DNA of 64,000 bases from Oscillospiraceae bacterium (GCA_017540565.1 JAFYAU010000008.1:62001-126000); one strand, 5' to 3'; positions 31,992-41,144 are shown, counted from the stretch's first letter. The notes: a model not told the origin generated them from the letters alone. Made by a program: numbers and translations.

Positions 31992-34391
31992 GTGTATCAG
32001 TTTCCCCCTGTAACGGAACGCGTAGGCAGACTAAGAAAACGTTACCGCGAAGAACTGCCCAGTTTTGACAGCGAGCGGGTGCGCCTGCTGACGGAGTACT
32101 ATCAGGAGAGCCCTTACGAAGTGCCGGTCATCCGCCGGGCGAAGGCCCTTCACCGGATCCTGTCGGGAGTCCCGGTCCGCATCGAGCCGGAGGAGCTGCT
32201 GGTGGGGAACACGGGCAAGTACTACAAGGGAAGCATGCTGTTCCCGGAGTACACGGATATCGACTGGATCCCCCGGGAACTGGGCAACGGAAGATTCGAC
32301 GGCCGTACGCCGGCGGAGGGCAGATGCCACATGCATCCCGAGGACCGGGAGTATCTGTGCAGCGTCGCTCCCTACTGGCACGATCACTCCGTGCATGCCA
32401 TGACCAGAGTGGAGATGCCGGAGGAGACGGGCGCCGTCTGTGCCTCAGGCGTGCTGCCGTACGGTCCCCGCAGCCGGAATGAGGTGCACGGTCATTACAA
32501 CGCCAATTACCGGAAAGTCGTGGAGAAGGGGTTTGCCGCCATACGAGAGGAAGCCCTGGCAAAAAGACGGGAACTCGAGAACAGCTTCGGCGGGGATGAC
32601 GCCGAAAAATGGTATTTCTACCGGGCGGTGGAGATCTGCAGCGACGCTGCCATCGTGTTCGCACGGCGGTACGCGGAGGAAGCCCGCAGGCAGATGGCTT
32701 CCGCGGACAGTGCCCGCCGGAGGGAACTGGAGGAGATCGCCGAACGCATGGACCGTGTCATCGCGGAACCGTGCCGGGATTACAAGGACGCTCTGCAGGC
32801 GGTGCTGCTGTATCACATCATCCTGGCGTACGAGGGGAATCTGCTGGGGCTGACCATCGGCCGCCTGGATCAGCATGTCGGAGACTACCTCCGGAGAGAT
32901 CTGGCCTCCGGAGCGATCACGGGGACGGAGGCACAGGAATACATGGACTGCTTCTGTCTGAAAGTGGCGGAGATCATCATCAGCGGACCGGTGGAATTCA
33001 TGACGGTGGCCGGCGCATACAGCGACAACATGCGCCTGACGCTCGGCGGCAGGAAGAAGGACGGGACGGATGCCTCCAACGAGGCCACGTTCCTGATCCT
33101 GAATACCATGGCCAGGCTGCGGCTGCACGATCCGAATACGAGCCTGTGCGTACATGAAGATACGCCGGACCTGCTGTGGGAGGTCGCGGTGGAGACGAAC
33201 CGGCGGTGCGGAGGGAACCCGACCTTCGACAACACGGACAAGCTCATAGAGATACTGCTCGGCCGCGGCCTGTCTCTGGAGGATGCCCGGAATATCTGCA
33301 TCATCGGCTGCGTGGAACTGTCCGGCAGCGGGTGTGACTACGCCAATGTGTCCGGTCCTTTCAGCAAGACGTTCTTCACGATCCCGCAGGTCGTCCTGCA
33401 GGCGATCAACGACGGGAAGAGACCGGGGAGCGATATCCAGAGCGGCCTGCATACGGGTTATCTGTACGAGATGGAGAGCTTTGAGGAAGTCCGCCGGGCT
33501 TTTGCCGGTCAGCTGAAATATTTCATGGACTGGTACCACAGGCTGGGGCTGATGACGGAATGCATAGGCAACCGGCTCGTACCGGTGCCCATAGCCTCCG
33601 CCACGATGGACGGATGCATGGAATCCGGAAAGGACATGATGCTGGGCGGGGCCAGATACAACTCCTGCGGATGCGCCGTCCTGGGCATCGGGACCTGCAT
33701 CGACAGCCTGGCTGCCATCCGGTATCTGGTCTACGACCGGAAGATCTGCACGGCAAGGGAACTGTACGACGCCGTGATGGCCGACTGGGAGGGACGCGAG
33801 GATCTGAGGCAGGCGGCGAGGAATGCCCCGACTTTCGGGAACTCCGATCCCTACGTGGACGAACTGGCCAGCTGGGTTTCGGATATGTTCACGGACCGGG
33901 TCAACGGATATACCGGGCCGAGGGGCGGCTTCCAGGCGGGCATCTACTCCGCAGGCGTACACGTCGCGACAGGCTACGGCGTCAGCGCCACGCCGAACGG
34001 GCGCAGGTCGGGGGAACCGCTGTCCGACGGAGCCTCCCCTACCCAGGGCGGAGACCGCTGCGGGCCCACCGGCATAGCCGGCAGCATCCTGGCGCTGCAC
34101 CCGGAGAAGTACCGGAACGGGCTCCAGTTCAACATGAAGTTCCATCCCACCTGCCTGCAGGGGGAGGAGGGCGTGAACAAGCTGAGGAGCTTTGTGCAGA
34201 CCTTCTTCTCCATGGGAGGCACGCAGGTGCAGTACAACATCGTCAGTTCGGATACGCTGAGAAAAGCGCAGGCGGATCCGGAGAGCTACAAGGATCTGGT
34301 GGTGCGGGTCGCGGGCTTTTCCGCCTATTTCGTGGAACTGGTGCCTGGCCTGCAGAACGATCTGATCAGCAGGACGGAAGTCATGATATAA
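31992..34391 (+). CDS. glycyl radical enzyme, GCVE-type (dehydratase/lyase branch)
   Basis: 799 residues from a GTG at 31992 (AAAGGAGAGG 6 nt upstream); the open frame continues far upstream without support. The thiyl Cys is Cys440 in IIGCVELSG, with Glu442 as the base found in dehydratases such as glycerol, propanediol and choline GREs. The glycyl radical loop RVAGFSAYF near the C-terminus carries Gly775. It is therefore not pyruvate formate-lyase, which has a CC active site. Other conserved parts: GRLDQHVGDYL, FDNTDKLIEILLGRGLS and GGARYNSCGC. No radical SAM activase gene is adjacent. The substrate may be a diol, amine, sulfonate or hydroxy acid; not assignable. Confidence 0.9.
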   Translation: MYQFPPVTERVGRLRKRYREELPSFDSERVRLLTEYYQESPYEVPVIRRAKALHRILSGVPVRIEPEELLVGNTGKYYKGSMLFPEYTDIDWIPRELGNGRFDGRTPAEGRCHMHPEDREYLCSVAPYWHDHSVHAMTRVEMPEETGAVCASGVLPYGPRSRNEVHGHYNANYRKVVEKGFAAIREEALAKRRELENSFGGDDAEKWYFYRAVEICSDAAIVFARRYAEEARRQMASADSARRRELEEIAERMDRVIAEPCRDYKDALQAVLLYHIILAYEGNLLGLTIGRLDQHVGDYLRRDLASGAITGTEAQEYMDCFCLKVAEIIISGPVEFMTVAGAYSDNMRLTLGGRKKDGTDASNEATFLILNTMARLRLHDPNTSLCVHEDTPDLLWEVAVETNRRCGGNPTFDNTDKLIEILLGRGLSLEDARNICIIGCVELSGSGCDYANVSGPFSKTFFTIPQVVLQAINDGKRPGSDIQSGLHTGYLYEMESFEEVRRAFAGQLKYFMDWYHRLGLMTECIGNRLVPVPIASATMDGCMESGKDMMLGGARYNSCGCAVLGIGTCIDSLAAIRYLVYDRKICTARELYDAVMADWEGREDLRQAARNAPTFGNSDPYVDELASWVSDMFTDRVNGYTGPRGGFQAGIYSAGVHVATGYGVSATPNGRRSGEPLSDGASPTQGGDRCGPTGIAGSILALHPEKYRNGLQFNMKFHPTCLQGEEGVNKLRSFVQTFFSMGGTQVQYNIVSSDTLRKAQADPESYKDLVVRVAGFSAYFVELVPGLQNDLISRTEVMI

Positions 34392-34488
34392 CAACCGGAA
34401 AGTTGTAAAGCACGAAAAGTCTTTGCCTTTCCGTAGTCCGCCCGCAGGTGGTATACTGATAACAGAACAAGAGATGGAGGACGGTTCT

Positions 34489-35298
34489 ATGTCAAAGGTG
34501 TTCGTGATCGATATCGCCCGCTGCAGCGGCTGCTACAACTGCCAGCTGGCGTGCAAGGATGAAAACTGCTTCAACGACTGGATGCCCTATGCCAGGCCGC
34601 AGCCTGCCATCGGGCAGTTCTGGTGCAAAGTGGAGGAGCATCCGGAGGGGACGATCCCGAAGGTGAAGATCCACTACGTCTCCCGGCTGTGCGCTCACTG
34701 CGACGAGCCGGCCTGCCGCGAAGCGTGCCCCGCGGGAGCCGTCACGAAGAGGGAGGACGGGCTGGTGCTCATCGATCCGGCCGCCTGCACCGGCTGCGGG
34801 GCCTGCATGGAGGCCTGCCCCTATGACGCCATCTACAAGAACGAGGAGCTGGGGATCTGCCAGAAATGCACCGGCTGTGCGCATCTGCTGGATCACGGTT
34901 CCAAGCTGCCCCGTTGCGTGGAGGCCTGCCCGACGGACGCCATGCGCTTCGGGGAGAAGGAGGAGTTCGCCGAGGAACTGAAGCACGCGATGGTGCTGCA
35001 TCCCGAGGGAGGTCCCAACGTCTACTACCTGAACATGCCCGGCCGTTTCCTGGCCGGCACGCTGTACGACGCCGGAGAGCAGGAGGTGCTGATCGGCGCC
35101 AGAGTGACCTGCGAGGGAGAGGGACTGAAGCTGGAGACGGTCACCGACGACTTCGGCGATTACTGGTTCAGGGATCTTCCGGACAACGGCACCTTTACCG
35201 TCACGGCGGAGATGGAGGGCTACCGGCCGCTCGTCTTCACCGGAGTGACCACGGACGTGAGCCGCAATCTCGGGGATACCCCCATGGAAAAACTGTAA
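34489..35298 (+). CDS. 4Fe-4S subunit like transhydroxylase/DMSO reductase beta subunit, with C-terminal CnaB-like domain
   Basis: 269 residues from the ATG at 34489. Cys sets for four [4Fe-4S] clusters: 12/15/18/22, 68/71/76/80, 100/103/106/110 and 124/127/143/147. Residues about 188-269 form a prealbumin/CnaB-like beta domain (ETVTDDFGDYWFRDLPDNG, FTVTAEMEGY). This layout, including NVYYLNMPGRFLAGTLYDAG, recalls the small subunit of pyrogallol-phloroglucinol transhydroxylase. That subunit works with a molybdopterin partner, but none is encoded here. Upstream (97-nt gap) is the glycyl radical enzyme. It has its own TATACT -10 (34452-34457). Confidence 0.8.
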   Translation: MSKVFVIDIARCSGCYNCQLACKDENCFNDWMPYARPQPAIGQFWCKVEEHPEGTIPKVKIHYVSRLCAHCDEPACREACPAGAVTKREDGLVLIDPAACTGCGACMEACPYDAIYKNEELGICQKCTGCAHLLDHGSKLPRCVEACPTDAMRFGEKEEFAEELKHAMVLHPEGGPNVYYLNMPGRFLAGTLYDAGEQEVLIGARVTCEGEGLKLETVTDDFGDYWFRDLPDNGTFTVTAEMEGYRPLVFTGVTTDVSRNLGDTPMEKL

Positions 35299-35378
35299 GA
35301 ACGCTGTACGCGGACCGGAGGAGAAAGCCGGACGGCATCCGGACTGCGGTTCGCGGAAAACCCGGGAAACATACGGAT

Positions 35379-35412
35379 GCGCCCCGGACGGCTTTGCTGC
35401 CGTCCGGGGCGC
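35379..35412. terminator. terminator between convergent genes
   Basis: A perfect 14-bp stem GCGCCCCGGACGGC/GCCGTCCGGGGCGC with a 6-nt loop and a short GTTTCT tail on the plus strand. Confidence 0.75.
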
Positions 35413-35441
35413 GTTTCTGTCTCCGGTGCAGGAAAGGACAG

Positions 35442-37436
35442 TTACATCCTTCCGAGATCCCTGGCCGTATAGTAGGCGGCGCGTGTCGCCTCGTGGATGT
35501 TCTTCGGCATCACGCAGTCGCCGATCTGGTGGAATTCCGGGACGACGCCGCGCAGGGCGGCGGCCTCCTCCCAGAGGGGACGCTGGCCGACGGCGTAGAT
35601 CACGGTGTCCGCGGGAAAGACCGTTTCGCCGCTGGCGGCGGCGGGATAGAAGGTGCCGGTGCCGAAACGGAAGCCGGGATGGGGCTCCGCGCCGGTATAG
35701 CGGCAGCGGACGCCTTCGTCCGTGATCCCGAGCGCCATGGTGGCGGGGCTGACGGCGACGCCGTATTTCTTCAGCTGGCCGGTGAGGGCGAGGCCGTGCA
35801 GCACATTGCCGCCGTCGTTCAGATCCGGCATCATCTCCACGACCGTGACCCGGCGGCCGAGGGAGGCCAGCCATACGGACAGTTCCAGGCCGACAAGGCC
35901 GCCGCCCAGGATCACGACGCGGGAGCCGGCTTTTTCGGGATCTGCGTAGATCTCCTCCGCTCCGAACACCTCCGGACGGTCGATGCCCGGAATATCGGGC
36001 TTCACGGGACGCGCTCCGAGCGCGCAGATGACGGCGTCGGGGGCCTCCCGGCGGATCAGATCCGCGGTCACGGCGGTATTCAGCCGTACCTCGATGTTCT
36101 TCCTGCGGCCGATCAGGCGGGTCTGCAGGGCGATGTACTGGCCGAGCTTCTCCTTGAACGGGACCTTCTCCTCGCACAGCAGCGCGCCGCCGAGGCGGGC
36201 GCCTTTCTCGCAGAGGATCACGTCGTGGCCCTCGTCCGCGGCGGTGATGGCTGCCTGCATGCCGGCCATGCCTCCGCCTGCGATCAGGACGCGCTTCTTT
36301 ACCCTAGCAGGAGGAGCGCTGTACATCTCATATTCGTGGCCGATCTCCGGGTTGATGGCGCAGGGGATAACGGCCGACTGCATATGCGTGCTGAAACAGT
36401 AGAGGCACCGCATGCATTTTCTCACTTCATCGTCCCGCCCGGTCTGCAGCTTGATGGGGAGATCCGGGTCGCAGATCAGGCCGCGGGCCATCTCCACCAC
36501 GTCCGCCTGGCCGGAGGCGACGATCTCTTCCAGCAGGTCCGGTTCGCTCAGCGCGCCCACGGTGGCCACCGGTGACTGGCGCACGTGCTTTCTGATCTCG
36601 GCGGCGTATTTCACGTTGGCGCCGTCGGCGAGGAACATGCTCGGATGTGTGACGGTGAAGACCTCGGCCACCTCGTGGCTGCCGGTGGAGACGTGGATCA
36701 GGTCGGCGTGGCCGTCCAGCTGCATGGCCTGTGCGATCCCCTCTTCGATGTGGTAGCCGCCCTCGTAGACTTCGTCGCCGACCATGCGCATCTCGACGGG
36801 GAATCCATTTCCGCACAGTTGGTGGATGCGGTCGCAGATCGCCACCGCCAGCCTGGCGCGGTTCTCGATGCTGCCGCCCCAGCGGTCCTTCCTGTTGTTG
36901 CTGCGGTCCATGAACTGGGTGATCAGCCATCCGTGGCCGCCGTGGACGGTCACCATGCCGAAGCCCAGGCGCTTGGCGTACAGCGCGGCGCGGGCGTGCC
37001 GCTCGATCGATTCCAGGATCTGTTCCTCCGTCATGGCGCGGATCTCGTCCCCGAAGGGACTGACACCGTCCGTGGGACCGTAGAGCGGCGCGCCGAGGGA
37101 GGCGGAATAGTAGGAGCAGTTGCCGGCATCCAGGATCTCTATGCTGGCGACGGCGCCGTGGCGTGTGATGCTGTGCGCGATATCCGACAGTTTCTGGTTC
37201 TCGTCATCGTTCCACAGGTTGATCTGCAGCCCGCGGGCCCTGCCGTTCTCGTTGGGGCAGGCGTCCCCGATGCAGACGCTGGCGGCGCCGCCGACGGCCT
37301 TGCGCTCATAGTAGGCGCAGCTGTACCGCTCCGGTTCGATGGCGACTCCCGTGGGGGAGTTGAAGATGCGGTTCCGGAAGAACTGGCGGCCCAGGACGAT
37401 GGGCTCGAACAGATGGGGATACTTGAACTCGGACAT
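35442..37436 (-). CDS. NADH:flavin oxidoreductase with FAD/NAD domain (FadH/BaiCD-like), copy 1
   Basis: 664 residues. Residues about 1-350 form the OYE-type FMN barrel: GVAIEPERYSCAYYERKAVGG, TVHGGHGWLITQFMDRSNNR and VATVGAL. The [4Fe-4S] site is CMRCLYCFSTHMQ with a later Cys. Then the FAD and NAD Rossmann units: VLIAGGGMAGMQAA and VVILGGGLVGLELS. The architecture is that of 2,4-dienoyl-CoA reductase, BaiCD/BaiH and related enone reductases. Gut members reduce bile acids, bilirubin and plant enones; the substrate here is unknown. RBS AAGGAGG. A paralogue of identical length lies at 41389. Confidence 0.9.
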   Translation of the reverse strand: MSEFKYPHLFEPIVLGRQFFRNRIFNSPTGVAIEPERYSCAYYERKAVGGAASVCIGDACPNENGRARGLQINLWNDDENQKLSDIAHSITRHGAVASIEILDAGNCSYYSASLGAPLYGPTDGVSPFGDEIRAMTEEQILESIERHARAALYAKRLGFGMVTVHGGHGWLITQFMDRSNNRKDRWGGSIENRARLAVAICDRIHQLCGNGFPVEMRMVGDEVYEGGYHIEEGIAQAMQLDGHADLIHVSTGSHEVAEVFTVTHPSMFLADGANVKYAAEIRKHVRQSPVATVGALSEPDLLEEIVASGQADVVEMARGLICDPDLPIKLQTGRDDEVRKCMRCLYCFSTHMQSAVIPCAINPEIGHEYEMYSAPPARVKKRVLIAGGGMAGMQAAITAADEGHDVILCEKGARLGGALLCEEKVPFKEKLGQYIALQTRLIGRRKNIEVRLNTAVTADLIRREAPDAVICALGARPVKPDIPGIDRPEVFGAEEIYADPEKAGSRVVILGGGLVGLELSVWLASLGRRVTVVEMMPDLNDGGNVLHGLALTGQLKKYGVAVSPATMALGITDEGVRCRYTGAEPHPGFRFGTGTFYPAAASGETVFPADTVIYAVGQRPLWEEAAALRGVVPEFHQIGDCVMPKNIHEATRAAYYTARDLGRM

Positions 37437-37452
37437 GGGGGATCCTCCTTAT

Positions 37453-38091
37453 TCATTCGTTTTCGGACGGAGCCGGGACCGGCAGATGGTTTTTGGAGAA
37501 TTCGCAGCCGCAGTAGTCCTGACGGTACAGACCGTACTGCTTCGACAGGACGGTGCTCCGCTTGAAGCCCTCTTTCTTCTTGAAATCCGACGGGAGCCAG
37601 GCGACGCCGTACCGTTCCCCCATCTCCCGCCCGATGCGGTTGATCCGCAGGGCGTCCTTGTGGGGGCTGACGGTGAGCGTGGCGGCGTAGTAGTCGAAGC
37701 CGCCGAGAGCCGCGAGCCGGGCGGCCTCCCCGAGACGCAGTTCGAAGCACCGGGTGCACCGCGCACCGCCCTCCGGCTCGTTTTCCAGTCCGGCTGCCGC
37801 CCGGAGGAAGGGGCCGTGGTCGTAAGGGGCGACCTGAAGGGAGACCGGATGGGGATAATCGGCGCTGGCCAGAAGGAGTTTCACGGCGCCGGTCCGGCGC
37901 GCATACTCCTCCGCCGTGTCCATATTCGGGTTGTAGTAGAACAGCGTGATCCGGAAATACCGGGCCAGATACTCCAGCACGTAGCTGCTGCAGGGCCCGC
38001 AGCAGCTGTGGAGGAACAGGGAGGGGACCTCCCCGGCCTGCCGGTGCTTCTCGATGATGCCGTCCATCTCCCGCTGATAGTTTTCTTTCAC
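37453..38091 (-). CDS. queH: epoxyqueuosine reductase QueH
   Basis: 212 residues from a GTG at 38091 (GGAGGG 7 nt upstream). The family's metal and cluster Cys motifs are all visible: LHSCCGPCSSYVLEYL, ARCTRCFELRLGEAA and QDYCGCEFSK, plus SDFKKKEGFKRS and SKQYGLYRQDYCGC. QueH reduces epoxyqueuosine to queuosine in tRNA, the last step of Q modification, and replaces QueG in many Firmicutes. It follows a P-loop gene and a terminator, and precedes the flavin oxidoreductase by 16 nt. Confidence 0.95.
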   Translation of the reverse strand: MKENYQREMDGIIEKHRQAGEVPSLFLHSCCGPCSSYVLEYLARYFRITLFYYNPNMDTAEEYARRTGAVKLLLASADYPHPVSLQVAPYDHGPFLRAAAGLENEPEGGARCTRCFELRLGEAARLAALGGFDYYAATLTVSPHKDALRINRIGREMGERYGVAWLPSDFKKKEGFKRSTVLSKQYGLYRQDYCGCEFSKNHLPVPAPSENE

Positions 38092-38110
38092 AGGAATTCC
38101 CTCCGTACGG

Positions 38111-38140
38111 AAAAGCCCGCCATGGGACACATGGCGGGCT
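38111..38140 (-). terminator. terminator of the P-loop protein gene
   Basis: AGCCCGCCATG/CATGGCGGGCT stem with a 5-nt loop, followed on the minus strand by TTTTCC. Confidence 0.85.
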
Positions 38141-38157
38141 CTGCGTTCACAGATTGA

Positions 38158-38568
38158 TCAGAAGAGGGCCTTGATCTTGTCGGACGCCAGGGCGACGTCG
38201 GCGCTCAGGGTCATGGTGAAGTTGACGCCTTCCTTTTCGGAGAAAGCCACGCACCAGTTCACGAAATCTTCCGCATCCGCGTCGTAGGAGCGGTCAACGA
38301 TCTTGAACAGATTATCTATGAAGATATGGGTGATGTCATAGTTGCCGGCGTGCATGCCGCACACGAAGCCTTTCAGCGCGTCGTAGTTCGTCAGCCGGTA
38401 GTCGGAAGCGGCGACCAGCCGCACGGTATAGGGCAGGTCATAGGTGAGCTGGGGCTTGCGCTCGATGCAGACCACGTTGCCCGGTTCGGCCTCCGCTGCC
38501 GCTTTGACCAGATCCACCAGCTGCTTGGTCTTGCCGGACCCCTTCAGGCCCATGATAACTTTAACCAT
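38158..38568 (-). CDS. small P-loop ATP/GTP-binding protein
   Basis: 136 residues from the ATG at 38568. MVKVIMGLKGSGKTKQLVDLV is a Walker A loop at the N-terminus; ITHIFIDNLFKIV may be Walker B. Orthologues in Clostridia are short conserved proteins of about this length, often misnamed twitching motility protein PilT. Function unknown. It has a good promoter and a terminator, so it is monocistronic. Confidence 0.8.
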   Translation of the reverse strand: MVKVIMGLKGSGKTKQLVDLVKAAAEAEPGNVVCIERKPQLTYDLPYTVRLVAASDYRLTNYDALKGFVCGMHAGNYDITHIFIDNLFKIVDRSYDADAEDFVNWCVAFSEKEGVNFTMTLSADVALASDKIKALF

Positions 38569-38606
38569 AATAATGCACTCCCTTATCGTTGGTATTCGCT
38601 GCACTC

Positions 38607-38635
38607 ATTCTAACATACGGCCGCTGTTCTGGCAA
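38607..38635 (-). promoter_or_regulatory. promoter of the P-loop protein gene
   Basis: Minus strand TTGCCA, 17-nt spacer, TAGAAT. Confidence 0.65.
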
Positions 38636-38662
38636 GAGACGGAAAAGGAAAAAGCGGAACCG

Positions 38663-39292
38663 TCACGCCAGAAGGCGGGGGGTCAGGACGACGACGCCGG
38701 ACGGAGTCTCCCCCGTGACCGTCAGTTCGCAGGAATCGGAGAAGCGGACCTGCTCCGCGGGGAACAGCGCCGTGAAATCCTCCACGGGGCCGATGACGTC
38801 GAATCCGAAGGAGCGTCCGCGAAAATGCATGGGGACGATGATCCGCGGGTCCAGGGTTTCGCAGACCGCCCTGGCCTCCGCCGGCCCGATGGTGAAGAAG
38901 CCGCCCACCGGGATCATCAGCACGTCCGGCTTCCCGATGGCGGCCGCCTGCTCCGCGGAGAGCAGATGTCCGAGGTCTCCGAGATGGACGGCGCGCAGGC
39001 CGGAGGGGAGGTCGAAGATATGGATGCGGTTGGAGCCACGCAGGGTCCCGCCGGCGTCGTCGTGCCAGCAGTCGACCGTCTTTACGGAGAAGGCCTTTTC
39101 GGGAGAGCCGCTCAGGGCCACTGCCTCCGTATAGTTGTGGTCGCCGTGGTCGTGGCTGCAGAAAACGCCGTCGGCCGAGGCGGACAGATCGAGCAGGCCC
39201 GGAACGAAACCGGGGGCGTAGGGGTCGCATATGACGGACCGGCCGTCCTCCTCTATCTGGAAGCAGGCGTGTCCGTGCCAGATCAGTTTCAT
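38663..39292 (-). CDS. MBL-fold metal-dependent hydrolase (UlaG-like)
   Basis: 209 residues. It starts MKLIWHGHACFQIEEDG; the metal motif is CSHDHGDHNY (HxHxDH type) and later IIVPMHFRGRSF supplies a His. This is the short YtkL/UlaG-like branch of metallo-beta-lactamase fold hydrolases. Substrate unknown. The gene starts 16 nt after the DUF3810 gene and is probably co-transcribed with it. Confidence 0.9.
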   Translation of the reverse strand: MKLIWHGHACFQIEEDGRSVICDPYAPGFVPGLLDLSASADGVFCSHDHGDHNYTEAVALSGSPEKAFSVKTVDCWHDDAGGTLRGSNRIHIFDLPSGLRAVHLGDLGHLLSAEQAAAIGKPDVLMIPVGGFFTIGPAEARAVCETLDPRIIVPMHFRGRSFGFDVIGPVEDFTALFPAEQVRFSDSCELTVTGETPSGVVVLTPRLLA

Positions 39293-39308
39293 GGTCTTGT
39301 CCTCCTTG

Positions 39309-40439
39309 TCAGATTCTTTTCGGGAGTCTCACCGGGGAACGGGAGCTCTCCTGCATCCACAGGATCAGAAGGTCCACGCATTCCCCGTAGCTTTTCAGGC
39401 CGGAGGGCTGTGTGTTCACCTTCAGGAAAGCGTCGTAGACTTTGTCGCTCACTTTGGAAACGGTGCCCTCCATCTCCCGCCAGTAGCGGGAATTGTAGTT
39501 CCAGTCGGCCTCGAGCTCCGGGCAGAAGTCCTTCAGGATCGCGGCCCGGGCTTCGGGATCGGCGCTGTTCAGGGCGTTGGTCAGATGGATCAGCCCGCAC
39601 AGGTAGCCGGAATACTGGAAGCGGATGTCGTCGCTCTCCAGACAGGCGGCGATGCCGAGGAAATTGCACTCGGCCTCCAGATGCACCCCGCGCTGGTGGG
39701 CGATCTCATGGGCCACGGTGTTCGGAATGGACCACGCCGGCTGATGCGTGTTGATATACGTCTCCCCGGAGAAGGGGAAGAAGATGCCCGTGAAACCCGT
39801 CCGGCTCATGAGCGAGGAGAAATGCACGCCCTTGGGCCGGGTGGTCTGGCCCGCAAGACAGGGGAATTCCTCCGTGAGGGGATCGTACAGTCCCGGACAG
39901 ACGTCCATGGCGTCGTCGAGGGTAAAGGCGACGTTGCCCTCCCCGTCCCGGGGAACCAGAGGGGCCAGCCGGTTGGCCTTCGCGAGGAAGAGCCTGGAGG
40001 CGCGCTCCAGCTCCTCCGGATAGGCGCCGTCCGTCTTCAGTTCCGCCTGTTCGGCGAAGGAATCGTCGTAATACCCGGCGTTCCACAGCCAGCAGTAGCC
40101 GTTCCAGATGACGCCGGCGGCGCAGACCAGGACGAGGAAATACTTCAGCAGGGTCAGGAGCCTCGGTCCGGGGCCGAGGATCAGCCGCCGGACGAGCCGG
40201 ACCAGGAACAGAAGCACGGCGGCGCAGACCAGGACGATATAGAACTCCATGAAGGAAAAGGGAACGGAGGAGAAGGCCCGGCCCATGGCGTCGAGGACGG
40301 GACGGGAGAACTGGCGCTGCACGCGGGACAACACCGAGGTGTGCTCCGCCAGAAGATAGAACACCGCGATCAGCGCGGCGGGAAGAAAGGCCGCGGCGAG
40401 ATAGCCGCCCAGCCGGCGCTTTTTCCTTTTCAGCTGCAT
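39309..40439 (-). CDS. DUF3810 membrane-anchored putative zinc metalloprotease
   Basis: 376 residues. Three hydrophobic segments occupy the first 125 residues, followed by an extracellular or membrane-proximal domain with NTVAHEIAHQRG, the HExxH zinc motif of gluzincins, and a downstream ECNFLGIAAC Glu. GETYINTHQPAWSIP precedes it. The family is common in Firmicutes and Bacteroidetes and uncharacterised. RBS GGAAGGAGG. Confidence 0.9.
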   Translation of the reverse strand: MQLKRKKRRLGGYLAAAFLPAALIAVFYLLAEHTSVLSRVQRQFSRPVLDAMGRAFSSVPFSFMEFYIVLVCAAVLLFLVRLVRRLILGPGPRLLTLLKYFLVLVCAAGVIWNGYCWLWNAGYYDDSFAEQAELKTDGAYPEELERASRLFLAKANRLAPLVPRDGEGNVAFTLDDAMDVCPGLYDPLTEEFPCLAGQTTRPKGVHFSSLMSRTGFTGIFFPFSGETYINTHQPAWSIPNTVAHEIAHQRGVHLEAECNFLGIAACLESDDIRFQYSGYLCGLIHLTNALNSADPEARAAILKDFCPELEADWNYNSRYWREMEGTVSKVSDKVYDAFLKVNTQPSGLKSYGECVDLLILWMQESSRSPVRLPKRI

Positions 40440-40473
40440 GCCGTCCCTCCTTCCTTCCGTCTCTGAAGCGAAC

Positions 40474-40499
40474 GACCCGTCTGCGGGGGCAGACGGGTC
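40474..40499 (-). terminator. hairpin after the small helical protein gene
   Basis: An 11-bp stem GACCCGTCTGC/GCAGACGGGTC with a 4-nt loop; the T-tract is poor. Confidence 0.55.
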
Positions 40500-40512
40500 G
40501 GTGGAATAGCTG

Positions 40513-40764
40513 TCAGTCCTTGTCCTTGCCGGTGATCTTCTTGATCAGGCCGGAAATGCCCCCCTCTTTGTCTTCCGGGAAGAGCTTTTCCTTGATTCCG
40601 TCAACGATCTTTTTCACAGCTTCGTCCGGAAGGTCCACGCCCAGCGCGTCCTCCACGGCCTTGATGGGATTCTCCTTGAATTTGTTCAGGAAGCTGTCGT
40701 CGGCTTTCGCCTTCTCGACGAATTCCTCGATCTTGCCTTTGATGTCGAGATTCGGAAGTTCCAT
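40513..40764 (-). CDS. small helical protein, Nif11/NHLP leader-like (uncertain)
   Basis: 83 residues, charged and mostly helical, no Cys. DDSFLNKFKENPIKAVEDAL and GVDLPDEAVKKIVDGIKEKL loosely resemble the Nif11 or nitrile-hydratase-leader pattern (FL...NP..A....G.DLP). There is no double-Gly and no modification enzyme nearby, so it may simply be a small cytoplasmic protein. It starts 5 nt after the DUF1508 gene and shares its promoter. RBS AAAGGAG. Confidence 0.7.
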   Translation of the reverse strand: MELPNLDIKGKIEEFVEKAKADDSFLNKFKENPIKAVEDALGVDLPDEAVKKIVDGIKEKLFPEDKEGGISGLIKKITGKDKD

Positions 40765-40769
40765 GGATA

Positions 40770-41144
40770 TTACTCCTTTGCGTCCACGACGGGGGCATCC
40801 TCCGCGTTCTTCTTCACGGAGGCGATGCCGTTCTTGCAGCCGGCCATGGCCTTGTAGCCTTCGCTGACCGCGATGATCTGGCCGTTGGTGGCCTTCAGGC
40901 GGAAACGGAACTCTCCGGCCTTGTCGGTGTAGATCTCGAACTTGGGGTGCTTTTCCTTGGCGAAGCCCTCTACGGTCTGGTCCTCCACTGCGGCGACGGG
41001 AGCGTTTCTGCGGACGCTCGCGATGCCCTTCTTGCAGGAAGCTTCGGACTTGTACACTTCAGAGGTGGCGATCACTTCGCCGTTGTTGGCTTTCAAGTCA
41101 AACTTGATGCCCGTCTTCGTGTTGCGGATTACAAATTTGCCCAT
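40770..41144 (-). CDS. YegP family protein with two DUF1508 repeats
   Basis: 124 residues with two similar halves: GKFVIRNTKTGIKFDLKANN...VIATSEVYKSEASCKKGIASV and FEIYTDKAGEFRFRLKATN...IIAVSEGYKAMAGCKNGIASV. This is the tandem DUF1508 (YegP) fold; function unknown, small and cytoplasmic. It is transcribed from a near-consensus promoter with a palindrome on the -10 box and is followed by the 83-residue gene. Confidence 0.93.
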   Translation of the reverse strand: MGKFVIRNTKTGIKFDLKANNGEVIATSEVYKSEASCKKGIASVRRNAPVAAVEDQTVEGFAKEKHPKFEIYTDKAGEFRFRLKATNGQIIAVSEGYKAMAGCKNGIASVKKNAEDAPVVDAKE

